Source: Protopterus annectens
Lineage: Eukaryota; Chordata; Ceratodontiformes; Protopteridae
NCBI RefSeq assembly: GCF_019279795.1
Contig: NC_056738.1
Coordinates: forward strand, 408,956,688-409,020,687
Reading direction: 5' to 3'
DNA: 64,000 nt
In this document: piece by piece, positions 11,118 to 22,677 of the stretch
Layout: every line of letters starts with the position of its first letter
Position numbering within the stretch: position 1 is the first letter of the stretch
The notes under the pieces: model-generated
What the model saw: the letters and a program-made list of their open reading frames with translations, nothing else
Databases searched by the model: none
What the model was told of the DNA's origin: nothing
Position numbers and translations under genes: made by a program

Positions 11118-11600
11118 TTTTTTATTTTTTTATTTTTTATTTTATTTTTATTTTACATTTGTTGACCGGGAGGATCCGACTGGATGCATGTCCATTTTCA
11201 GCGGAGGCCCGGGGAGAAAAGCTCCAAACACATGTGACAAAAAACATTTAAATAACATTGTAAGCAATTTACATACAAAATTAGAGCATGATAAGATATT
11301 CCATCTAATTTATCTAAAATGAATGAGGATTAGGATAGTAAGGAGATGTAGGAGATTCAGGTGTTAAGGCTGTTAGTCAAGCCTAGAGTAGACTATCCCG
11401 GGTTTAGGCAATGGCAACTTCGCATTGAACCCAGATGTGTTTTTAGCTTAGTTTTGAATTGACTTAAAGTAGAGATGGATATAATATCATGGGGAAGTTT
11501 GTTCCAAATTTTACCTGCAGCGTTGGTGAGAAGGTAGGCCCTGTGTTATCTTGATGAGAAAACCCTGTGGTCTCTCCAGCTGCTGCATATGTCTGGTGAA
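11118..11600 (-). mobile_element. 3' end of an L2/CR1-like LINE (C-terminal coding end + 3' UTR)
   Basis: The minus strand from about 11590 encodes 'RAYLLTNAAGKIWNKLPHDI' followed by 'STLSQFKTKLKTHL'. This is the characteristic 'xxWNxLPxxI...SLSxFKxxLKxHL' C-terminus that follows the reverse transcriptase in L2/CR1-like LINEs. After the stop come ~250 bp of 3' UTR with GGAGCTTTTCTCCCCGGG and an A/T-rich tail (11118-11160). Nothing 5' of this is present, so it is a short 5'-truncated insertion. A sibling tail is at 598-740. Confidence 0.75.
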
Positions 11601-11990
11601 GTTCCTGCAAAAGAGATCGTTATACTGTACTGCTATTCTGATGAGTTTGACTACAGTGCTGTCATACAATCCTGACATCTGAATGTGATGGAGTGTCTTA
11701 TGATGTGCAGCATATGTATGTACTGGAAAACATTAAAGAGGTTATAAAGTAATGATACACATTGTAGTTCCTGACTTCACAACCCTTACAAGAGACTACA
11801 CTAGAAATTACTGTCATGATGATACTATCCACTGTATCATTTGGCAAGGCAAATATAACGGACAGGTACAATTATCAGTTCAACAACACAAATGCAGGTA
11901 TACTAGTCAGTAATAGCTATGCACCCTGGGCATCAGACAAAAAAATCCAAAAGGGATATAGCACAGTTATCACTTTCACAGGGGGGGGGG
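11601..11990. other. No gene recognised
   Basis: No coding similarity seen. The part near 11750-11890 (ATGATACACATTG-AGT, CTGACTTCACAACC) echoes 3815-3850 and 15420-15470, so it is Harbinger-flank-like. A G-run occurs at 11981-11990. Confidence 0.35.
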
Positions 11991-11999
11991 GCAGGAGGC

Positions 12000-13100
12000 T
12001 TCGGCTGACACACAAAGTCTGTGAATGTGTCTGAGGGAGAAAGGGAAGCAGGCAGGCTTTGTGTGTGTCTGCAGGGATCCTCCATGTGAAAGTGCTGTAT
12101 CAGAGTCTGCATGGATACAGCCAAGCTTAGTACTAGCTCCACGTCTTGGTATGTCGGACAGGCATGAGCTGTGCATGGTAGAGGTGGCAGTTCATCATTG
12201 TCAGCCCTGACCACAAGAACTGGCTCTGCCAGGAGTTGCACTGGCACCTCGACGCCTAAGGTCAGATGGAGTGCTGCTACCTGAACATGACCGCTGTGAT
12301 CTGGACGTGCTCCTTTCATGGAAACGCCCGGGACCATGATCCCGTGGCCTGCCACATCTGGGTGTGAACAGTACACTCACCAATTGACCAGCAAAGTACT
12401 GCCACTGTGGGAGCGTGATCGGGAATGACCACTGACTGTCGGCAGTTGTTGTGGCTGACTTACACCCACAAGGATGCCGTTCCTCTCCCAGCAGATGTTC
12501 CATCACAGGCAGTGCTTGTTCCATGACAGACACCCCTCATTCCAATGTGTCATTCATCCGAGCCCAAGAATTGGCGACATGGTGGAGGCAGTCACGCATG
12601 ACAGATTATGCCACATCCACAACCCTGAGCATTTGTCTGGAGTGCCTTTCTGATTGTGTCTTCATGACTGCCCTAAACATACGATATGTGACACGGGAAG
12701 AGACACCTGCAGCAGGTGGAGGAGGGACAGCAGGCCCCTTCTGTACACCCCTATCAACCCTCCTCCTTGGCACTTCACCAACACTTTGGCTATGGCCAGA
12801 ATCAGCAGGCACTGAAGCCATAGTAGCCACACATCCCTGCTCATTGTCCTTGCCCTCCACCTGTCCATCTGTGGGCTGAGTGGACTAGGTAGACGTAGGC
12901 CTACTGGCTATGTCTGGGGGAAAAAGAAGGGAGTGGCTGGATGTCAGCCTCTGTCTCAGATTCAACCTATGCACCTCCCCGACTGTCCCTCAGTTTCACC
13001 ACCAATCATCATCAGTGTCTGATGAGACACTGACATCTGGTGGCACAGGGCCCACACTCCCACTGTCATGTTCACCTGTGATAAAAAGGGAGAAACACAG
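12000..13100 (-). pseudogene. Possible C-terminal exons of a Harbinger Myb/SANT-like protein
   Basis: The minus strand has several short overlapping open frames (13147-12962, 12868-12606, 12533-12201, 12376-11933). One segment reads 'VMKTQSERHSRQMLRVVDVA' followed by 'MRDCLHHVANSWARMNDTLE' near 12670-12540, resembling the repetitive C-terminal helices of Harbinger-encoded Myb-like proteins. It lies downstream, in the same orientation, of the SANT exon at 13720-13990. No single frame continues, so I treat it as a broken or multi-exon gene of uncertain structure. Confidence 0.35.
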
Positions 13101-13714
13101 GCATACTTTATTACCTGCACGACTGTTGTGCAATATATGCTAAACAACTAACACTGCTACCACTATTACAGACAGTACAGCAATACACACAACAGGCCTA
13201 AAATAACACATTATATTTCTAGAAATTGATATGTAGTACTGAAATAACTTGATTTGGCTTACCATCTGTAGGAGGCCTACATTGCTGGGTTCCTTACAAT
13301 CCTGAAATAACTTAAGCAAGAGTTAAGGCCAACATCATCACAGTAAGATAAGGGGTACTACATGTACTCCTCTCAGTCAGCATGACATCTTACTTCAACG
13401 AGAACGTGGTTGACAACTCTAAACTGAGCTGATCAATGTACTAATATTCAATCCACCACCCCCCACAGAAAACACATGTGACACAGAAGTAACTTTTATT
13501 TCAGTTGTTTTACTATACAACAGTATTGAACTCATCATATAACAAAGCCTAGCTGGAAGCTCTTCCTGGGACTGAGAAGGAGGGGCACCCACATCAGTCA
13601 CATTTTTGGGCCACTCTGCTATGAATTGTCCTGTTGTAGAAGATTCGCCAGGAATTCCTCATTGGGGGTGAGAGGTGGTTCTGCAGCAGGTTCACCCCCA
13701 GTTACCCTCTAGTC
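13101..13714. other. No gene; probable intron or spacer of the SANT-like gene
   Basis: No coding resemblance was seen between the SANT-like exon and the C-terminal pieces. A C-run is present at 13453-13464. Confidence 0.35.
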
Positions 13715-13719
13715 TCAGG

Positions 13720-13990
13720 CAACAGCATCTGCATGCCATGGTGCAGATATGATCATGTCGGTGGCCCTGTGGTGCACCTGCTCATAAGTATGGCCGTGAC
13801 CACCCATGGCATTTATGTTTGCAACAATCTGCTGCCATAGTCTCAGCCTCTGTGGCATATTGAGATGACACCTTCCAAGAATAAAAGCACCATGTTGATG
13901 GAGCACAGCCATTATGATAGTTTTTTCTGCCTCATTAAATGGGGGTCTGCACCATAATGACATTTTCAGTTCTAAAAACAACAGAGTGAT
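13720..13990 (-). pseudogene. Myb/SANT-like DNA-binding protein of a PIF/Harbinger element
   Basis: An open frame on the minus strand (14008-13715) contains 'PPFNEAEKTIIMAVLHQHGA' and, further on, 'NMPQRLRLWQQIVANINAMG' then 'TYEQVHHRATDMI'. This is the trihelix/SANT pattern (F-x-x-x-E, then W-x-x-I-x-x-x-[IV]-N-A-x-G, then T-x-x-[QE]-[VL]-x-x-[KR]) of the accessory Myb-like protein. In Harbinger transposons that protein partners the transposase and helps it reach the nucleus and bind DNA. The frame is open here, but no complete gene can be assembled, so it is probably a relic. It could alternatively be an exon of a domesticated SANT gene; the repetitive surroundings argue against that. Confidence 0.7.
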
Positions 13991-14029
13991 AATACACATA
14001 ACTATCACATAACTACAAAGTAACTGTTA

Positions 14030-14690
14030 CCTGGTAAAACAGTTAAGGTAGGCAGTCAGTAGTACCCACTGGGAAAAACATTACACATACGACAAATGGG
14101 AAGTACTAACAACAGGCAGTATGCAAAACAAGGAGATTAGCCGGGACAACATATCATTGTATGTGCTATAGCAGTAACTCAGCTGTGCTCACCCCCGAAA
14201 AGAACAGTCCATTCTAGTTTGTGACATAACAGTAACTTCTCTTTGCTCCCCAACCCACTAAAAGACAGGCACATGAAGCATTTAGCTAATGAAACACATT
14301 TGAAATGCTAAACATGCATTCTAAGGACCTATCCCTGAAACATTTGTACATATGTATCACACAACTTACTATTTTCTTGTATTGTCAGTCATTTGTACCT
14401 CTGAAATGGCTTGACAAACATGGCCATGCCATCAGTACACGTCTAACTAATGCATAGAGATAACAGTGTAAAAGGCTTTGCTTCACATTATTCATTAATA
14501 TGTTCCAGAATATGCATTATGTAGGTAAGTAAATGACCAAATACTTGCTGAAGTTCAGTACTGTTCTGTAAAGATAGCTTGGGGAAATATTTGCTTTGCT
14601 GAACTTGTAACAAGTATCCTCATCATCAGTTTGGCTAGCTACACATTTGGCTTTTTATAATGGAGTAGATTAATAGTGGACTTGCATCTG
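14030..14690. other. Non-coding, Harbinger-associated repeat
   Basis: The stretch 14100-14290 (GGCAGTATGCAAAACAAGGA, then TAGCAGTAACTCAGCT, then TTTGCTCCCCA) is collinear with 15470-15620 and 3850-3990. No coding content was seen. Confidence 0.45.
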
Positions 14691-14694
14691 TCTA

Positions 14695-15055
14695 GGTTGT
14701 GTTTCAGAGATGTTAATTACAGCATAAGCAGGTGAATTGCATGCTAATCAAACAGCATTTAGACACCATGCTGTTTTTTTCCTGTGGATTTCAAAAGTAG
14801 TGGAGTACAGACACAGAAAGTCTACACAGACAAAATGTTGGGAGCTGCTGCTGCTTTACTCAGTTTGTATGTGCTGCAGGCAATGCTGCTGCTGCCAATA
14901 GGCCTAGACCGAGACAGAGAAGAGTTTTCAGGCCACATTTAACTTATTACAACATCCCTGACATGGACATTGTAGAGTGCTACAGGGTAGACAGGGACAC
15001 AATACAGGAACCCTGCGACCTCTGTCGGTCTCAACTCAGAGTCACAGCCTTTGGC
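14695..15055 (+). pseudogene. Harbinger transposase N-terminal fragment (second copy)
   Basis: The stretch 14870-15040 reads as a diverged copy of 2285-2470: CTGCTGCCAATAGGCCTAGACCGAGA, then GTGCTACAGGGTAGACAGGGACAC, then CTGTCGGTCTCAACTCAGA. In the first copy this is the start of the transposase coding region. Here it stops after about 170 bp and jumps directly to the 3' flank (15055 on), so the catalytic domain is deleted. This is a non-autonomous internal-deletion derivative. Confidence 0.65.
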
Positions 15056-15910
15056 TCCCCACGTATTGGCTGTGTACTGCTTGCTTCACACTCGGCCCGG
15101 GACTAAAGATGAGTCAATTGTTGCATTTACAGGCTAAGTCCTGAACATGTACTGTATTGTATAATAATACTATGACATGTCCTTGTATTTCATTGCTTGA
15201 TACAGTAAGCAGCTACAAGGTGGGAGATTTGTACAGAAATTAATGTCACATGTGACAGCAGATAGTTATGACTTGTATGTGTCCATTACCAAGTAGTAGG
15301 CCTCAGGCCTCAGAGAATCACACATTGATACCTGCACAACGTAATGATGATCACTGCATGCCCTCAGTTTAGCACCATATGTTTGAAATGGGAATTCATA
15401 ACAGAGAGACGTTCAACAGTAATGAGATACATAGCAGTATTCAGCTTCACCACCCACACAAGATCAAACCGGCAGGATGCAAAACAAGGAAAGTAACAAG
15501 AGCAACATTGCCTTGTTTGTGCTATAACAGTAGCTCAGCCTGGGTCCATCCCCCTTGAAAGAACATTATGCCCTTGCACCTTTGCTCCCCACCTCCAAAA
15601 CAGCAGTCTGTGCTTGTCTGGGCATCCAACCTTCACTTAATTTGATGGCAACTGCATATCATAGTGTTCCCAGTGAATATCCTCACACATTTTAAGGTAA
15701 ATAATATAGACTGGCTTATATACTGCATGTCTCTGAGTACTGGTCAGATATATGATGAATGACAAAGAAACAGAGAAAGGTAGGACACAGCTGTATATTT
15801 GCAAGGAATAATCATAGCAGGTTGTGTGATCACTAAGTTCACTACATCCAAATATATTACATAGAATACATTTATAAATAACAGGTCATGCCTTGATATT
15901 GGTGTACATT
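15055..15910 (+). repeat. Harbinger 3' flank, second copy
   Basis: Collinear with 3460-4290 over its length (see that entry). The two copies share TGTGTACTGCTTGC, the TAAGTCCTGAAC block, CTTGTATTTC, TTTAGCACCATAT, and CCAGTGAATATCCTC near 15670 and 4035. Confidence 0.65.
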
Positions 15911-16489
15911 CGGTTGCACTTCCTTGTGTGAGGAATTATGTCTTGTATTTATAAAGCTGTTTGTAGGGCAAAGATTGGTAAGTCCCCCCCCCCTCCTGTT
16001 TTGCGACGGTGCATTGCAATGAGAGTTGGGATCCAGACCTGTGTATCATATCTTATGTGTATTAACAGTTTCTACAGTGTATGTCATAGATTGATTTCTG
16101 CATTTCATTTTTTATACTATCTTGTTTTTGGAGCCCACTGTTTGTGCAATGTACCGCTTAGCACAAACGGCTTTGTCTTTGCGCATTTTGTTTGCACATA
16201 GAGCGGCAGTGCACAAACCGGATGAATGGGCCACTCAGATACCCGACAGGACCCAGTCGATTAATACTATTGGCCAGCATGCAAACACATTTCCTGGCAG
16301 TCTGCAGTGTTGTGCAATGTGTTTGCATAATGGTAAGAACTGTGCAACACTTTCAAATGTTGCAAATCCAGAAAGTGAACACTCTGCAAGCGCAACACCT
16401 GCAGTTGGTGGGAAAACATCTTTCGGCATTGGTCTTGCCTGTCATGCCCATCACAGATCATTCCTAGAGAGCTTTTGAGATTCTGTGCT

Positions 16490-16799
16490 CAAAGATGGGG
16501 TGCCCAGGAGTCTAAAACATTTGTTGGACTCCTAGTGAATGAGCATGGGCCAAGACTGTTGCAGAGAGACTCTCGTGGCTTGGATTAAAAGGCAGAGGCA
16601 TTGAATAGTCTGGCCCGGGCTCTGACCAGTGCTTCCGGTCTACCCTGCACTGGTGAACAATGCAGGAATCATTACAGAGACCTCAGGATAAGTAAGAGGG
16701 ATACCCTCAATCGTTGGATCAAGGAATGTAAGACTGGGGTATCCCACAGATGTGCAAGTATCACTTACAGACACTACTTGTCAGAGTTAAAAGCTTGAT
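16490..16799 (+). pseudogene. SANT/Myb-like remnant on the left palindrome arm
   Basis: Plus-strand reading gives 'ESKTFVGLLVNEHGPRLLQ', a stop, then the open frame 16601-16798 with 'ALNSLARALTSASGLPCTGE' and 'QCRNHYRDLRISKRDTLNR'. The Q-C-x-N-x-x-R-x-L-[RK] helix is the third helix of a SANT/MADF-like DNA-binding domain. A stop at about 16585 and loss of the neighbouring exon make it a relic. The mirrored copy is at 18507-18700. Confidence 0.6.
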
Positions 16800-17516
16800 A
16801 TAGTCAGGATTGGTATGCTTAATGGTGTTCTGTTTTTTTTCCACAGCAGTCACAGACTGGGAGCTGAATGGGCAAACCCATGCGACTAGATTGGCACTAG
16901 TGCAAGACGCATGTAGTATGTATGCATCCCAACAGTGGGGTTATTTTAGCATTAAAAGTTACAGCACATTTATTGGTTAATTATACAGTTGTATGAAATT
17001 GAGCATTCATTTCTTAACTGTAATAGGGAAGTATACATGCATTACTCTACAGGGCAAAATGACAGTTCATTATTGCAAAATAGTCATAGGTTATGCCTTC
17101 AAAATCCACACTTTGCAAATATACAGTACTGTTAAGTTTTTTTTTCATCGATATTGCAATTTAACATCAGAGCTGTAAAGCAGTGTCACCACTGGCTTGC
17201 TGTAAACTGTAATCGGTATATTTGGACCATGCATATGTGCATATGTGCAGTGCATGCACACATCAAAGATTACTTACTGCAATCTGCAGTATATTGTGCA
17301 TCTGTTAGGAGCTGGGTAGTCTTAAAAGTAAACAAAGGTATTTGTTAGGAGTTGATACTGTTAAAAACAAAGGGAATAGAATAGTCAAATACTTGTATCA
17401 GTGCTTTGTGTGTCACATATGAAGTTAGTAATGTTCTCCTTTTTTTTCCCCTCTCACCCCAACACTTTTCTCTCCTTTTTTGAAGGTTTTTTTTAGTTAT
17501 TTATTTATTTTTTCCA

Positions 17517-17830
17517 TTGCACAGTGGGGTAGGACTGTCCCGCGGGATCCACCTGCGCCCACTCCACTGACTACAGCACTGCTGCCCAGCACATCTGGTG
17601 CAGAACCTGGTAGCACCCCCACTGCCACCCCTGCACTACCTGGCCTCTTGGGAGGGAGACACAGGCCTATCCTCCAGGGCAGAACTACTTGAGGGGCTGG
17701 GTAGTGCAGGGGTGGCAGAGCGGGGTGCTAACAGGTTCTGCACCAGACATGATGGGCAGCGGTGCTGTAGCCAGTGGAGTGCGAGCAGGTGGATCCCGTG
17801 GGACAGTCCTACCCCACTGTGCTCTGGGAG
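17517..17830. repeat. Inner hairpin of the palindrome (~135-bp arms, ~40-bp loop)
   Basis: The left arm runs GTGGGGTAGGACTGTCCCGC, then GGATCCACCTG, then GTGCAGAACCTG, then CCCCTGCACTACC. The right arm returns GGTAGTGCAGGGG, then CAGGTTCTGCAC, then CAGGTGGATCC, then GGGACAGTCCTACCCCACTG. Identity looks high, better than the outer arms. Predicted long open frames on both strands here are consequences of the mirrored sequence. Confidence 0.85.
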
Positions 17831-18506
17831 GGGGGAGAAAAAGGAGAGAGAAATGGGCTGGGGTGATAGAAGGGGGAACATTAGTAACATTAATGACTTC
17901 TTACATGACATACAAAGCATTGAAACAGTTATTTGACTCTCTATTCTGTTAACTTTACTTTACTTTTAACACTACACACTCCTAACAAGTTTCTTCCTTA
18001 CTTTTAAGACTACCCAGTTTATAACAGCGGCACACTGTAGTACAGATTGTAGCCACCAGTCCTTGACGTGTGCATATATTGCACATATGCATGTTCTAAT
18101 TATACAGATTACAGTTTACCGAAGATCATTTGTGCTTCTGGTATAAGGTATGAAGCTAAATTCCAGTAATGATGAAAACCTAACAGTATTATATATTTGG
18201 GAAGTGTGATTTTTGAACCCACAACTGATGACAATGCTAAAATACTATACTGTTCTTTTGTTCTACAGACTATTGCATGCATACTTTTCTTTTACAGTTT
18301 AGAGATGCATGCTTACTATTATTAGAGAATATGGCACCATTGCTTTGTGCTACAGACTAAGGCATGCATAGTTTTTTTTTACAGTTGGGATACACATGCT
18401 CAGTTTGATACAACTGTATTAAATACCAACTAAGTGGTCCTTAACTTTTAATGCTACGAAATTGCTATAAGTCGAGCGGAGGTCATCATAATAATGTCTG
18501 CATTGC

Positions 18507-18700
18507 TCACCTGTACGGGGGAATACCTTTCATACTGGCTAAGGCCCTGGCAGCACTGTTCCAGGCTTCAGATTTATATTCTGACCTTGAATAGTCCCAC
18601 TGCAGCAACCTGGGCCCATGCTCCTTAACTAGGAGTCCAACAAAAATCTTGGACTCTGGATACTCCATCCCTACGCCCAAAAGCGTACACCCTCTCCAGC
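18507..18700 (-). pseudogene. SANT/Myb-like remnant on the right palindrome arm
   Basis: The minus-strand frame contains 'ESKIFVGLLVKEHGPRLLQ' and 'EAWNSAARALASMKGIP'. It matches the left-arm remnant residue by residue with conservative changes, then stops at the point where the left copy continues into the QCRNHYRDL helix. The match at protein level shows both arms descend from a coding element. Confidence 0.6.
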
Positions 18701-19420
18701 AACTCCAGACATGCCTGTTGTAGTTAAAGTTCAATGTCTAATGAGCATTTCCTGCCAGTTGCATCTATATGCTGCTGTTTCCCTGCCTGTTGCATGTCTC
18801 GTGCTTGCTGAGAGTGTGCACAGTTTGGTTTTGCAACATTTGAAAACATTGCACATCACTTACCATTGCATAAAAATGGTAGGGAAGGGTGCGCACTTGT
18901 GGACAGTGTTTGCACAATAGCGATGCACAAAAGTGGCAAACAATTCAATTCCTAGATTATTAGGTGTACGGGCACTTGTGTAAATGGGCTAGTCAAATGT
19001 ACCATATATACTGTTCTCCTACACTTGGTTATTACAACAAGAAGGTTGAGAAAACAGTTGTGCATGTTGCACTTAATTGCTGTAATCTGCAATCTCACAA
19101 GAGTAAAACAAAATTTACATAATCTGTACTAGAACCCCGAACCATCTGCACCTGCTGCCACGGGATTAGATGATATCTCCCATCTTAGTAGTTATTGTAA
19201 AGTTCCTGCTGTTAGTCATACTGCAACACCACTTAGTGTGTTTGTGCAATGCACAGTAGTATTAATTGAATGCATCTGGTTCATATGTTTGGCTGTCTGG
19301 GTCCTGTCTATAACCTTGGCTGGTCCATTCATCCAGTTTGGTCGGTGAGCACAGCTACCTGTTTATGCCAAGCGGCGCATCTCGCAAACACTGGCAAAAA
19401 AAAAATGAAATTAAAACACA

Positions 19421-22140
19421 AAAGGCAGACTGCCCACAGTTTTGCAGAACATCCAGATATTTGCATCATATTTTTGACCTGTTCCTTGTAAAATGTGTAG
19501 TTTATTGTGAAATCACTGAAGATTGTAGTCAATATATAATGGCATACATTTCTGTTCCATACTTCATATCCCTCTTAAAATGCATGCTTGCCCCCATTAG
19601 GTTAGTGTTTGGCCTCATTACTGGCACTAAGGTTGTGTGGAAGGATGTACATTGAGTATACAGGTTTTGCGACCAGCACCACCAGGGTGAGCAGTGAAAC
19701 CTTGCTTACAGGTACCACACATCATTAATATTCATGGTGCGAGGCTGTGTGATGCCGCACAGTAACCAGTATTGTGTACTTGCATACAGTTCGTGCAGGC
19801 TCTGCACGGAACCTACACGGAGTTTGTTGAATCCCGGGTCAGTTTCTTAACAGTAGAAATGGGTTTAGAATCAACCAATGGGTTATACAATCAAAACAGA
19901 GGTTAATAAATTTGATTTCTGTAGGAGTGTTATACAATAATAAACAAGTTGTATTGACGTACAACAAAATACATATTTCATTTATAAAGAAGATATAAAA
20001 AGCAGGATACAGTTATTAATATAGATAAGATTGTTTACATTTACAGGATAAGGCAGGAGAGCTGGAAAGTTAGGGGTTGGTGATAGTCTAGAGATCTGAG
20101 AGTGAGTGAGAGTTAATCAGGATATGAACAAGAACAAAGCCAGCAGGAGACTAGGTGCTGTTTTAGATTGTGCTCAAAGTTAAATACACAGCTGTCCTGT
20201 TTTAGGGGGATAGTCTAGAGAGTTCCACTCTCTGGTGATGAAAAAGAAACTGGGGGGCAGACAAAACACAAAAAAGGGTTACTTTCAAAAAGGTAGGTGA
20301 TTGGAACAGCCTTCATGAAGAGGAAGCAGAGGGGGTAAAAACTTGTGAAAGTTAAGAATGTTTGCATTTAAACAGGTACTCCTTACAAGGAAGGGAAAAT
20401 AAATCATAAGTGACATACTGGTTGAATAAGAGCTGCAGCTTTGCCATTATGTAGGAAATGGGTAGACTCAATGGGCCAAGAGTTTTTGTTTGCCATTGTA
20501 TCCTCTGTAAGAAGTTCTGTCCAATGTGATTCTACACTCTTGCATACCTTACTATTGATGTTCACTGTTAGCAATACTTTATACTGCTGTAAAATTTAGC
20601 CTGCTGCTGATCTTAATTTGGCACAGCCACAAGACTAACATAAGAAAAAATAGATAATCTTTTGGATTTAGATTTTGAAAACTCATGACTGGCTTTCAAC
20701 ACCTTCAGCATCATAACAAATGAGAAATCCATATGCTGCTGTCAGCCATGCTTATTGGTTAATTGCTCTTAACAGAACAAAATGCCAGATATAACTTTTG
20801 GTGTTTTATTTGTAGTGGGCAACACTTGGAAACTAGAGTATATTGTATGGTATGTTATCTGACTGATTATGCAACATCTGTCTTTTTTTCTTTTTTTTTT
20901 TTTCAGGGATGGTACCACACTATGGTATGAGTTCTTTTGCCTAACACTGTACCCGTTGACTATGTTATCTCTGTTTGTCATCTTTTATGTACTGGGGGTA
21001 CTAAATTAGCAGAAATTCCTTTCCTCATTGAGGTCACTTCTCTTTTCTAGTCTTGATGTCATTGTTTAAATATCGTTTTCTTTTTTTCCCTTCCTTTCAC
21101 ATTTTGTGAATTGTTTTCACATCTTTTATTTGAATCATAATGTTAACTTTTTGATTCACTTCACCACTTATCTTATAAAAAAGTCCATGTTATTTCATGT
21201 ACCACACATCAAATCCCCTCATATTCCATGTATGTTAGGGTTGCCACCTTTTCATGTGTCCAAAGTGGGGGACAGGGGGTGTGTCCAAATTTCTAACATC
21301 ACATTGAGAATTATTAAGGCTTAATCTAATTCCTATGGGAGATATAACTGAATTAAGCCTGGGGCTGGGGTTTTAGATGCTCTGTTGCGCATTTTAGTGT
21401 TTTTTTCTAACCTTTTTGATCCAGTGATGGTCTAAACAAATATTATGAGTAGGAAAAGACAGTGTGTTCATGTCTTAGTATTTTAAGATTCAAATAGTTT
21501 CCAATAAACTGGGAAGACAAGTACTTGAGATAATACATGTCTCAATAACTGGGAATGATAAAGTGCAAAGAAAGAGTAAGCTACAATTGTCACCTCAAAC
21601 AGAACAAGTTAGTACAGAGTTGTGTCATCTACAGTTTGTAACATAATCCACAGAAGAGCTGATACCCAGCCCAGAAAGTCAGCACATTTTTGCCAAATGT
21701 AAGTCGGCCCTAAAGATATGAACCTTTATTAAACAGCAGCCAGTAAAGCATGTATATCAGAAATGTACAGAGTACCCACAAGGGACATACAAGCATGTTA
21801 TTTTACCATCTGATCATAAGCAATTTGTGTTCTTGAGATGGATGTCAAGGTTCACCTATTGAGCTTTGATTCACTTGCAAGGTAAATTTATGGACATCTG
21901 TATTTTGAGAACACAAAACTGTTTATGATCAGATGCCTGGTCGTAATCCTTTACAGCAGACCATTAGATTATGTTGTTAAGGTTATAACTTAGTATTTAT
22001 CTCTACTTGACTTTAAATTTATGTAAAATTAACCGAATAACGCTAAAGTCAAATGCCCTATAAAACGCTAAAGGACGCTACTAAAGGTATTAAAAAAAAT
22101 AAAAAAACAAAGAGCATTCTCAGTTTCTATAGTACTTGCC
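19421..22140. other. No gene recognised; diffuse repeats
   Basis: No exon-like or TE-protein-like sequence was found. The section 19830-20500 has the texture of an old interspersed repeat, and 21230-21330 (GGGTTGCCACCTTTTCATGT) looks like a dispersed repeat. I cannot assign either. Poly-T tracts lie at 20882-20902. Confidence 0.35.
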
Positions 22141-22677
22141 TTACATTCACAGACTCCATGAATCCGGTGGTCTGATTTTTAGCCCCGCTCCTCTCGGGCT
22201 CGCTCTGTGCCCCACCCGCCCCTATTAGTGCTAAATTTATAGCAGTGAAACCACACTCCCTCCTACCATAATCAATCAATTACTCCCACCTCATTAAAAC
22301 CACCCCTTTGCCTTCTCTATCTGGTTGATCTTTCTCGTACTCATCCTGCTTAGAATACAATACTGAAATTATGTCCTTCCCTTTCATAGTGACACTACCC
22401 AAAATGACATTTACTGTCATTGCTACCCATCATGTTCATTCCATATCTTCTCACTTACTATGAAAATCAGTATTACCTTGAATTTCACAACCCAAAAAGC
22501 CAAGCCTCTTCCCTAACTGTACCTAACATGAAAGCCCACTTAATAAAATACATCTCCTTAACCCCTAAAAACTATCAACCTGTTAGCAACAAATACATTA
22601 ATCCCAAAACCAAAGATTATCAAAAACTAATAAATTCTTGAAGCTCATAATTATCTTACAATACAACCTTATAATGG
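22141..22677. other. Possible 5' untranslated region of the following LINE
   Basis: The stretch 22180-22230 is locally GC-rich (CCCCGCTCCTCTCGGGCTCG) in an AT-rich setting, directly upstream of LINE coding sequence in the same orientation. This fits an internal-promoter 5' UTR but is inference from position and composition. Confidence 0.35.

Larger units (their letters stand above)
16150..19420. repeat. Large imperfect palindrome (two ~1.5-kb arms, centre ~17.69 kb)
   Basis: Reverse-complement matches in mirrored order link 16180-16270 with 19255-19390, 16290-16440 with 18770-18925, 16490-16640 with 18500-18690, 17205-17265 with 18055-18115, 17300-17350 with 17945-18020, and 17517-17650 with 17690-17825. 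Examples of mirrored blocks are CTGGGTAGTCTTAAAAGTAA (17310) against its reverse complement near 17995, and TTGCAACATTTGAAA (18832) against 16350. Arms are diverged and one arm has an insertion at about 18930-19255. This is either a fold-back element or two head-to-head copies of one Harbinger-like element. Confidence 0.8.

Noticed and set aside
16122-16478. Four overlapping frames of 64-118 codons on both strands
   Set aside because: They lie in the palindrome arm, have no family signature, and contradict each other. Taken as chance frames.
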